From the NCBI GenBank assembly GCA_030606585.1, contig JAUWGD010000026.1:1-16148 (forward strand): a stretch of 16,148 nt of DNA, read 5' to 3'. The notes under the pieces were generated by a model. It was not told the origin of the DNA and did no database searches. It was given only the letters and a program-made list of their open reading frames with translations. Shown in pieces: positions 7,201 through 13,728 of the stretch. A program made the translations under genes and the position numbers. Each line of letters opens with the position of its first letter. Position 1 is the first letter of the stretch. Source of the stretch: Dehalococcoidales bacterium. GTDB taxonomy: Bacteria; Chloroflexota; Dehalococcoidia; Dehalococcoidales; RBG-16-60-22.

Positions 7201-8061
7201 TTAAAACGGGCTCAGAATAGCCCGATACCTTAATCTGAACCAGGCTGCCGATAGCGTATAAATCACGATGAATCCCAGCAGGACCATGATTAAAGCCAGG
7301 ATGAACAGACTATAAACCACGCCGAGTGACGAAGCAGTCAACGGCAAAAACTTCTCGCTGCCGAACCCGGTGATAAGCCCCAGGATATTTATCAGGAGGA
7401 ATATCAAGACGATACACCCCAATCCGGATAATGAGCCCTTAATATCGGACAGACTGAGTCTGATATTCGAGGCAACACAGATGGAGAGATAGATGAAGAC
7501 CCAGAACTGCCAGCTGGCGAGGTTGGAAAGCGTAAATATGATTTTTACCAGGGCGAGAGACGAACTCTGGAAGGCGGCCCAATAACTGCCCATCGATTGG
7601 CTTTCGCCTATTCCACCTACTTCGAAAATAATGGAATCCCATACCTGGGAACTGTTGGGAATAAGGAAATAAAACGTGGCGAAGAGCACAGCACAACCGA
7701 GTATTACCGGCCCGATACCGATGAAGAAATTACCCAGCACCGCCCAGGGATTTGTTTTGCTCCATGTATGAGAAACATATCCCAGCGTCCCCGTAACCGG
7801 GTCCGGTTTGAAGAATTTGATGTCCACGATTCTATGGAGGAATATAATGCAGAAAAGGGCATGTCCCAGTTCGTGAATAGGCGTGCCCAGCCATGCCACG
7901 AAATAGACCCCCTTGCTCCCGAAAGACCTTTCCAGCGACCTGAAGGTAAGCTGGGAGATGAAATGTATCAGAAGACCGAAAATAAAGACACCCGCGAACA
8001 GGGAAGCCATCTGGCTTAATGTGGCAACGACGAGGTCTTTGACAAATTCCAGAGCGGTCAT
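7201..8061 (-). CDS. Integral-membrane HExxH metalloprotease-like protein
   Basis: With the start at 8061 the protein has 286 residues and about six hydrophobic helices (roughly 20-38, 53-75, 107-130, 178-197, 213-232, 245-272). HELGH (63-67) lies inside the second helix, the classic zinc-binding signature of site-2-type and related membrane zincins. An Asp in NIRLSLSDIKG (Asp206) is a plausible third ligand, though the usual M50 NxxPxxxLDG is not present. I do not recognise a named family, so substrate and role are unknown. The frame reaches an ATG at 8088, but a strong promoter overlaps those first codons, which makes 8061 the more likely start, with almost no leader. It lies between the flavoprotein and the MoaD-like gene, both with promoters of their own. 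Confidence 0.7.
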   Translation of the reverse strand: MTALEFVKDLVVATLSQMASLFAGVFIFGLLIHFISQLTFRSLERSFGSKGVYFVAWLGTPIHELGHALFCIIFLHRIVDIKFFKPDPVTGTLGYVSHTWSKTNPWAVLGNFFIGIGPVILGCAVLFATFYFLIPNSSQVWDSIIFEVGGIGESQSMGSYWAAFQSSSLALVKIIFTLSNLASWQFWVFIYLSICVASNIRLSLSDIKGSLSGLGCIVLIFLLINILGLITGFGSEKFLPLTASSLGVVYSLFILALIMVLLGFIVIYTLSAAWFRLRYRAILSPF

Positions 8062-8070
8062 ACCGGTTGC

Positions 8071-8099
8071 ATGATATCCGCACCGCATATGACTGTCAA
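8071..8099 (-). promoter_or_regulatory. Sigma70-type promoter of the membrane zincin
   Basis: Minus strand: TTGACA at 8099-8094, a 17-base spacer, then TATCAT at 8076-8071. This is a perfect -35 and a five-of-six -10 at ideal spacing. Transcription would begin around 8064, three bases before the ATG at 8061, implying a leaderless or nearly leaderless message. Confidence 0.6.
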
Positions 8100-8137
8100 G
8101 GACAAACGGGGCGCTGCGAAGTATAATTTACCCATAG

Positions 8138-10231
8138 CTATATTTCACGAGCCGTACGCGAGCCGGCCGCGATAGCATCTACGATAAGAAGGGGTTCTTT
8201 ACAGTCGCCGACGGCGTAAACTTCGGGGACTTTCCCCTCGAGGCTCTCCAGCAGTTCGGTATTTTTTATCAGGGGCAGGGCCGGTATGATACTGTCGGCT
8301 TCAACGGTCTTGGTCTCCCCTTCCTTAGTTACGAGGGTTAACCCTTTGTCCGTTATCTCCACGTACTCTTTTACCCCGGACAGCAGGGTTACACCTTTCT
8401 GGCGGAACCAGGTTAAAAGATATGCCAGACTAACATCCACCATTCCTTCTCCCAGGGTATCGGCTCTATCCACGATGGTCACTTTTCTACCCCGCTTGAC
8501 GAGGAACTCGCCCAGCTCGCAGCCCTGTATGCCGCCGCCGATGATAACCACTTTCTTCCCGACGGGCATATAGAGATTGGTCAGCCACCTCAGGGTGTCA
8601 GGGCTCAAAAATCTCAAGAAAAATTTCAGCCTTTGATGGAGGTTGGCATTGCTGATAACGTTACGCTTGTATATTCCGGGTATCCCCGGCGCCACGGGCA
8701 GGCCGCCGGTGGCGAGGATAACCGCATCGGGCTTGATTTCCTCTATCGTGGACAGGTCGACTTTTTCCCCGAGGTTAATCTTTACACCGAGTTCGGTAAC
8801 CTGCCGCTCCAGATAGCCAACCAGGGCGGGCAGGTCTTCAATTTCGGTTCCCTTCACCATGGCGGCCATCGGGAGCAGTCCCCCGAGCTTGGATGATTTT
8901 TCGTAGAGCGTAACGTCGTGTCCTCTCAGGGCTGCCACCCTGGCTGCCTCCAGCCCGGCCGGTCCGCCGCCAACCACCACGACTTTCTTCGTTTTTTCCG
9001 CTTTTGTATATGTATTATGTTCCGTCCCCACGTTGGCATTCACGCGGCACCGCCGACTCCCCAGGCAGTTATCGCAGGCCGTGCAGGGGGCGATATCCTC
9101 CAGCCTCCCCGCGGCAACCTTGTTGGGGAGTTCGGGGTCGGCTATCAGTCGCCGGGTCATGCCGATAAAGTCCGCTTTGCCCTCCCGCAGGGCCTGCTCG
9201 CCGAGCTCAGGGTCGAGTCTGCCGACAACCATGACCGGAATAGAAACGTTATTTTTTATTCCCGCGGCCAGGCGCAGGTTGGCTCCGGCTCCATGCCGAC
9301 TCCAATCGTATTCTTCAGGGAAGTCTTTAACAGGGAGGGGAGGCTCCGGGAAACAAAACAGCTCGGGGAGATAAGCGGCAACGTGACGTCCCAGCCAGTG
9401 GCTCCTCACATGGATGTTATCGGCGCCGGCTTCCTGTAATATCCGGGCTATGCCGCGGCTATATTCAGCCGTCATGCATTGGCTATCATCAATGCCCGCA
9501 ATCCGGCCGATTTCAATCCCGTTGATACATACCGAGACCGGGAAGTCCTGTCCCAGACGCTTCTTAATCTCCTGGATAATCTCAGTTACAAACCGTGCCC
9601 GTCCTTCCATGCTCCCGCCGTATTTATCCTCGCGCCGGTTCCAGAAGGGAGAGAGGAAGTTATGTCCCAGGTGGCTGCTGGCGGCATTGATATCAACCCC
9701 CTGAAATCCCGCCTTCTCGGCCCTTACTGCCGCACTGGCAAACTTATCGATAATTTCCTCGATTTCCTCAATGGTAAGCTCCCGGGGCACCTCGTTATGA
9801 AAGTCATTCTCCGAACTCATGCTCACCGGCGAGGCCGCTATCGGCGGACCGGGGGAAAGGGCCGTCGGTTCAAAAATTATCCTCTGCCAGGGGCCATCAT
9901 GGTTCATCTGCATAAAAGTCGGGCAGTCATGTTTGCGAATAACCTCGACCAGCTCGCTGAGGCCCTTGATATATTTATCGTCGTCAATACGATATCGCGG
10001 CCTCCAGCGCACGCCCAAAGGGTAATCTATAGTGGGAGACTCGACTATCAGCAGGCCCACGCCGCCTTTAGCAATGCCTTCGTAGTAAGCCTTAATCGAT
10101 TCGTTCATGTGGAGGTCGTCTTCGTGCCACATGAACATCCCGGCGCCTGTCTTAACTATACGATTTCTGGTCTTTACCGACCCTATGTGAAACGGTTCGA
10201 GCAGTTTTTCAAATCGCTTGCCAGCGACCAT
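8138..10231 (-). CDS. Old Yellow Enzyme-type NADH:flavin oxidoreductase with Fe-S and FAD/NAD domains
   Basis: This 697-residue cytoplasmic enzyme has the architecture of 2,4-dienoyl-CoA reductase, 2-enoate reductase and trimethylamine dehydrogenase. Residues 1-375 form the FMN TIM barrel (FLSPFWNRREDKYGGS at 192-207 and FIGMTRRLIADPELP at 355-369 are hallmarks). A cysteine cluster follows (Cys383, 386, 389, 395). Then come an FAD motif VVVVGGGPAGLEAA (417-430), a second dinucleotide fold VVIIGGGIQG (561-570) and VYAVGDC (671-677). Where E. coli dienoyl-CoA reductase has catalytic Tyr166 (EGYL), this protein has SSHL with His187. The cluster spacing (x2, x2, x5) is tighter than the usual x2, x3, x11. 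Substrate cannot be assigned. The start ATG has AGGAGAGAGG upstream, and it has its own promoter with a palindrome. Confidence 0.9.
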   Translation of the reverse strand: MVAGKRFEKLLEPFHIGSVKTRNRIVKTGAGMFMWHEDDLHMNESIKAYYEGIAKGGVGLLIVESPTIDYPLGVRWRPRYRIDDDKYIKGLSELVEVIRKHDCPTFMQMNHDGPWQRIIFEPTALSPGPPIAASPVSMSSENDFHNEVPRELTIEEIEEIIDKFASAAVRAEKAGFQGVDINAASSHLGHNFLSPFWNRREDKYGGSMEGRARFVTEIIQEIKKRLGQDFPVSVCINGIEIGRIAGIDDSQCMTAEYSRGIARILQEAGADNIHVRSHWLGRHVAAYLPELFCFPEPPLPVKDFPEEYDWSRHGAGANLRLAAGIKNNVSIPVMVVGRLDPELGEQALREGKADFIGMTRRLIADPELPNKVAAGRLEDIAPCTACDNCLGSRRCRVNANVGTEHNTYTKAEKTKKVVVVGGGPAGLEAARVAALRGHDVTLYEKSSKLGGLLPMAAMVKGTEIEDLPALVGYLERQVTELGVKINLGEKVDLSTIEEIKPDAVILATGGLPVAPGIPGIYKRNVISNANLHQRLKFFLRFLSPDTLRWLTNLYMPVGKKVVIIGGGIQGCELGEFLVKRGRKVTIVDRADTLGEGMVDVSLAYLLTWFRQKGVTLLSGVKEYVEITDKGLTLVTKEGETKTVEADSIIPALPLIKNTELLESLEGKVPEVYAVGDCKEPLLIVDAIAAGSRTAREI

Positions 10232-10266
10232 ATACCTCTCTCCTTTTATCTAATACACGCTTGATT

Positions 10267-10296
10267 ACTATAATTAATTTTCCCGGGAAAAGTCAA
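10267..10296 (-). promoter_or_regulatory. Sigma70-type promoter of the flavoprotein gene
   Basis: Minus strand: TTGACT at 10296-10291, an 18-base spacer, then TATAGT at 10272-10267. Each box matches consensus in five of six positions. It lies 36 bases upstream of the flavoprotein ATG at 10231. The spacer is almost filled by a palindrome, which suggests repression. Confidence 0.6.
10278..10291. promoter_or_regulatory. Perfect 14-bp palindrome, candidate operator
   Basis: TTTTCCCGGGAAAA is a perfect inverted repeat lying between the -35 and -10 of the flavoprotein promoter and touching the -35. A bound dimer here would block RNA polymerase. A second CCCGGG at 10335-10340 is preceded by the same AATTAATT found before this one, with centres about 53 bp apart (close to five helical turns). 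No regulator for it is identifiable in the window. Confidence 0.5.
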
Positions 10297-10376
10297 AAGA
10301 GGGTGTAAAAATTGAATAAAAAATTAATTCTATACCCGGGGATGGTGCAGCCGCCTTTTTTTCAACTGAGAATGCT

Positions 10377-10401
10377 TTATCTTTGCTAAGATAAGCTTAG
10401 C
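10377..10401. repeat. Two overlapping inverted repeats
   Basis: TTATCTT (10377-10383) pairs with AAGATAA (10388-10394) across a 4-base loop. GCTAAG (10385-10390) pairs with CTTAGC (10396-10401) across a 5-base loop. The stems share bases, so only one can form at a time in RNA; in DNA they could be adjacent operators. No U-run follows, so a simple terminator is not supported. Confidence 0.5.
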
Positions 10402-10424
10402 TCGCCGTTACATCACCACCAGCC

Positions 10425-10440
10425 GTACTTTAGTACTTTA
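10425..10440. repeat. Tandem direct repeat of GTACTTTA
   Basis: Two perfect adjacent copies of GTACTTTA in the control region upstream of the methyltransferase operon. It could be a chance repeat or tandem regulator half-sites. Confidence 0.4.
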
Positions 10441-10640
10441 TTTGGCATTGGACATTGGTACCAGAGCATGGTATGATAAGTCCGTCAGCAAAGGGAAGGA
10501 GTGTAAAATCTTTTTTTCAAGGAGGCAGGGTGTGACCTGAAAACGTAAGTAAGACGTGTTGTCTGGGGGACTAATATTGTAAGTATCTGTGAATCTTGCC
10601 CCACCCCGTTGATTCCAGTAATTCAAATATTAAACAGTCC

Positions 10641-10657
10641 AACAGCAATAGGCTGTT
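10641..10657. repeat. Perfect 6-bp hairpin in the control region
   Basis: AACAGC (10641-10646) pairs with GCTGTT (10652-10657) around a 5-base loop. An alternative longer-loop stem AAACAG/CTGTTT uses part of the same arms. No T-run follows, so it is not a clear intrinsic terminator. Confidence 0.3.
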
Positions 10658-10835
10658 TATCAGGTTTTCAATCATTGCTTTCCTCAGTCTTTCCTCCCCA
10701 CCAGTTCTACGTGATTTGAACTCCATGTCTTTTTAACTACCCCGGTAATTTTCCCCATTTAGCGCTCTTTTTTCCGCGGATAGGGAACGTATGCGCATTA
10801 GCTCCCTCTTCAGTTAGATGAAAGGTAAAAGAAAT

Positions 10836-11510
10836 ATGCCCGCTTTGAATAATGAGATAGATATAGATAAACAAAGAATATTAAACCGTATCGGTTACAG
10901 CGACGATTATGAGCCATCCGCCCGGATAAATTCCCTGGTGGATGATTATATTGAAAATTATCACGACCTTATCGCCCCGTCATACTCGTATAGAATCAGG
11001 AACATCGAGTCTGTTGACGGGAATCGTATTGATATCGGCAATTCGCTCGTCCTGGAAAGCAGGAAACTCGGCAGTCTGCTGGAGCGGTGTGAAATGGTGG
11101 CCGTTTTTGCCCTTACGATAGGTAATTACCTGGAAGACCTGGTTGCTTACCTGGCGGAGAACGGACTGGTGCTTCAGGCGACCGTACTTGACGCCATCGG
11201 TTCCGGTACCGCGGAAAAGCTGGCGGTTCAGATTGAAGGTAAAATAAGGATTATAGCCGGAATAGCGGGTATGGTTGCCAGCTGGCGCTTCAGTCCAGGC
11301 TACTGCGACTGGGAAGTAAGCCAGCAGGAGCTGCTCTTCCGTGCGCTGGACGGTGACACGACCGGCATAAAGTTGACGGATAGCATGCTGATGATACCAC
11401 GTAAATCGGTATCCGGCATTATCGGTATTGGTCTGCCCGGAAATGATATCGAGAATTATAACCCGTGCAATACCTGCTTGAAAAAAGACTGCCCGGGCAG
11501 GAGGAGATAG
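10836..11510 (+). CDS. Stand-alone MetH-type B12 activation-domain protein
   Basis: The 224-residue protein corresponds to the C-terminal reactivation domain of cobalamin-dependent methionine synthase, here without the other MetH domains. The S-adenosylmethionine-binding signature RFSPGYCDW (151-159) matches the RxxPGY motif of MetH. LTDSMLMIPRKSVSGIIG (180-197) is the other conserved block, and LDAIGSGTAEKLA (118-130) is typical of stand-alone members. A C-terminal CNTCLKKDC (Cys211, 214, 219) is an added cysteine cluster of unknown role. As first gene of the operon it probably rescues oxidised cob(II)alamin on the corrinoid proteins by reductive methylation; that is inference. An ATG at 10818 is in frame but lacks a ribosome site, whereas 10836 has AAAGGT ten bases upstream. 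The gap to the next gene is 11 bases. Confidence 0.83.
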   Translation: MPALNNEIDIDKQRILNRIGYSDDYEPSARINSLVDDYIENYHDLIAPSYSYRIRNIESVDGNRIDIGNSLVLESRKLGSLLERCEMVAVFALTIGNYLEDLVAYLAENGLVLQATVLDAIGSGTAEKLAVQIEGKIRIIAGIAGMVASWRFSPGYCDWEVSQQELLFRALDGDTTGIKLTDSMLMIPRKSVSGIIGIGLPGNDIENYNPCNTCLKKDCPGRRR

Positions 11511-11521
11511 AGTATTAGAGG

Positions 11522-12961
11522 ATGATTCGAAAAGGACTTGAAGGGGGCAGTTATAAGCCCCTTACCCCTGAAGATATATCCAGGATAAACGAAACAGTAT
11601 TACGCATCATCGAAGAAATAGGTTGTGAGGTTAATTCTAATCCGGCGCTGGTAGCCCTGGAAAAAGCCGGCGCTAACGTAGACAGAGAAAAGAGACGGGT
11701 ACGGCTATCACGGGATAAAGTACTGGGACTCATCAGCAAAGCACCTTCAGAGGTTACCCTCTGCGGTCGCGACGATAAAAATGACATCCACCTGGGGGGC
11801 AGCCGGGTTTACACCGGAACGGGAGGCACCGCCCTCAACATATACAAGCCGGACACCGGCGAGAAATACCCGGCTACTCTGGACGACCTGAAAAACATCG
11901 CCAGACTTGTTGACCAATTAGATAATATTCATCTCTTTCTACTGCCCACCTACCCGAACGAACTACCGTTCGAACAGGTGGACGTCAACCGCTTTTTCAC
12001 CGGACTGGACAACACCACCAAGCACATAATGGGCGGCGTTTATACGTCGGAAGGCGCGCAGCAGGTCATCAAGATGGCTGAGATGGTCGCGGGGTCGCCG
12101 GAAGCATTGCGGGAACGCCCGATTATCTCCATAATAACCTGCGTTATCAGCCCCTTTATTATTGACGCTAAGTACGGCGACATGGTAGTCGGCGTAGCCG
12201 AGAGCGGCATTCCGGTGGTCTGCCCCGCGGAACCATTGTGCGGGGCGACATCGCCGGTAACACTGGCCGCCAATCTGGTAGTGCAGACGGTGGACTCTCT
12301 GATGGGGGTGATGCTGACGCAGGCTGTCAATCCCGGCACACCGGTTATCTTCGGCTCGGTAGCCACCAATACCGACCTCAGGGATTTAAAGTATATCGCC
12401 GGTTCGGTAGAGATGGGCTTGCTTAACGCCGCCGGCGCCCAGATGGCCCAGTTTTATAAGCTGCCCTATTACGCCACCGGCGGCATGACCGATTCCAAAA
12501 CACTGGACTCACAGAGCGGTTACGAATCGGCAATCACCAACCTGCTCTGCGCCCTGTCCGGTTCCAATTTCATCCATGACGGCGCCGGCCTGATGGAGTT
12601 CGCTCTGACCGCCTGCTACGAGAAGTACGTTATCGATAACGAAATACTGGGTATGGTAATGAGGGCGGTTGATGGCATCAGGGTAGACGACGAGACCCTG
12701 GCCTATGACCTCATCAAGGAGGTCGGACCGGGTGGTAACTTTGTTACCGCCAAGCATACGCGACGCTTTATGCGTAAAGAGCACTATCAACCAACCTTGA
12801 GTGACAGGAATAGTCGAGACAAATGGGAGGAGAGGGGCCAAAAAGCTACCTGGGAAAAGGCTGCCGAAACGGTGAAAGCTATCCTGGAAAGTCCTTCAAT
12901 TAGCCTGCCCGAGCCGGTACGAGGCCGGATATTGTCAGAGATAATTGGTATCGTAGCTTAG
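11522..12961 (+). CDS. MttB-family corrinoid methyltransferase 1 (non-pyrrolysine)
   Basis: The 479-residue protein belongs to the trimethylamine methyltransferase (MttB/COG5598) superfamily. These are TIM-barrel enzymes that move a methyl group from a substrate, often a quaternary amine, to Co(I) on a partner corrinoid protein. Family landmarks are the N-terminal GGSYKPLTPEDI (8-19), LDNTTKHIMGG (162-172), NPGTPVIFG (270-278), GGMTDSKTLDSQSGYES (320-336), YEKYVIDNEILGM (366-378) and a C-terminal GPGGNFVTAKHTRRFMR (402-418). The frame has no internal TAG, so it does not use pyrrolysine and resembles the glycine-betaine, proline-betaine and carnitine demethylase branch. The actual substrate is unknown. 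The start is followed by a typical family N-terminus, although the nearest AGGAGGAG lies about 15 bases upstream. The next gene encodes its likely corrinoid partner, 30 bases on. Confidence 0.9.
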   Translation: MIRKGLEGGSYKPLTPEDISRINETVLRIIEEIGCEVNSNPALVALEKAGANVDREKRRVRLSRDKVLGLISKAPSEVTLCGRDDKNDIHLGGSRVYTGTGGTALNIYKPDTGEKYPATLDDLKNIARLVDQLDNIHLFLLPTYPNELPFEQVDVNRFFTGLDNTTKHIMGGVYTSEGAQQVIKMAEMVAGSPEALRERPIISIITCVISPFIIDAKYGDMVVGVAESGIPVVCPAEPLCGATSPVTLAANLVVQTVDSLMGVMLTQAVNPGTPVIFGSVATNTDLRDLKYIAGSVEMGLLNAAGAQMAQFYKLPYYATGGMTDSKTLDSQSGYESAITNLLCALSGSNFIHDGAGLMEFALTACYEKYVIDNEILGMVMRAVDGIRVDDETLAYDLIKEVGPGGNFVTAKHTRRFMRKEHYQPTLSDRNSRDKWEERGQKATWEKAAETVKAILESPSISLPEPVRGRILSEIIGIVA

Positions 12962-12991
12962 TATTTGCGCGCAACCTGAGAGGAGACAGAT

Positions 12992-13678
12992 ATGTCCGGG
13001 GACATTATCGAAGCGATTAAGGAGAACGTCATCCAGGGGAGAGTAACCAGGGACGACGAAGGTATTGAAGAGGACACAATCGGCCAGCCCGGGGTGACCG
13101 AGCTTGTTAATGAAGCGCTTGCCTCCGGGGTAGATGTCTCGGACATAATCAATAATGGGCTCACCGCATCGATGACAGTCGTGGGGCAGAAGTTTGAGAA
13201 TGAGGAGTATTACATACCGGATATGCTGGCCTCGGCCGAGGCCGTAGGAGTCGCGATGGAGATACTTAAGCCTCATCTGGCTAAAAGTGGAGTCAAACCC
13301 AGGGGTAAGATACTCATCGCCACGGTAAAGGGAGATATGCACGAAATCGGTAAAAATATCGTATCAATACTACTGCGGGGGGCCGGCTATAACGTCATAG
13401 ACCTGGGTAATGATGTTGAAACTCAGGACATCGTTAAGGCCGTCAGAGAAGAGAAACCCGATTTTCTCGGACTATCGGCGCTGCTTACCAGCACCATGGT
13501 AAACATGGAAGACACGATTAAGGCGCTCAAGGAAAACGGTCTCAGGGACAAGGTGAAAATAATTATCGGCGGTGCGCCGGTATCGCAGGAATATGCCGAG
13601 AGGATCGGTGCCGACGGATACGGCGCCGATGGCTTTCATGCCGTATCCATGATAGAAACTTTGAACGGCGGTGATTGA
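12992..13678 (+). CDS. Methyltransferase corrinoid protein 1 (MttC/MtbC-like)
   Basis: The 228-residue protein carries cobalamin as methyl carrier between a substrate methyltransferase and a downstream acceptor methyltransferase. An N-terminal helical cap domain (about 1-100, with YYIPDMLASAEAVGVAMEILKP at 73-94) precedes the Rossmann-like B12 domain. GDMHEIGKN (114-122) supplies the cobalt-ligand His117, and SALLTSTM (162-169) and GGAPVS (193-198) line the cofactor. The first 40 residues hold ENVIQGRVTRDD and GQPGV, an apparent extension compared with common MtbC/MttC proteins. Its ATG has GAGAGGAGAC upstream. It is about 60% identical to the second corrinoid protein in the operon. Confidence 0.92.
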   Translation: MSGDIIEAIKENVIQGRVTRDDEGIEEDTIGQPGVTELVNEALASGVDVSDIINNGLTASMTVVGQKFENEEYYIPDMLASAEAVGVAMEILKPHLAKSGVKPRGKILIATVKGDMHEIGKNIVSILLRGAGYNVIDLGNDVETQDIVKAVREEKPDFLGLSALLTSTMVNMEDTIKALKENGLRDKVKIIIGGAPVSQEYAERIGADGYGADGFHAVSMIETLNGGD

Positions 13679-13728
13679 GTCATCGTTGAACTTCCGCCCG
13701 TAGACGGCATATCAGAAGGAGGAGCGAA

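Larger units (their letters stand above)
10232..10835. other. Gene-free divergent control region
   Basis: About 600 bases separate leftward from rightward genes. I see no convincing gene. The longest frames are a 62-codon and a 51-codon minus-strand frame without good ribosome sites. The left end holds the flavoprotein promoter and palindrome. The middle has overlapping inverted repeats (10377-10401), a tandem 8-mer (10425-10440) and a GTGTGAC... segment (from 10530) that faintly resembles a group II intron 5' end. A hairpin lies at 10641-10657. A promoter for the rightward operon must lie here, but I could not pick one with confidence. Confidence 0.7.

Noticed and set aside
10485..10575. Resemblance to a cobalamin riboswitch upstream of the B12-related operon (AGGGAA, then AGTG...AATC at 10492-10510).
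   Set aside because: The diagnostic B12 box (AGYCxGGAGACCTGCC-like) is absent; GTCTGGGGGACT is a poor match, and no convincing core follows. A covariance-model search would decide.
10438..10626. 62-codon minus-strand frame in the control region.
   Set aside because: No ribosome site, no recognisable domain, and the composition looks like non-coding sequence.
10818..10835. ATG at 10818 as start of the MetH-like protein.
   Set aside because: No ribosome site precedes it, and the AAAGGT within these bases fits better as the site for the ATG at 10836.
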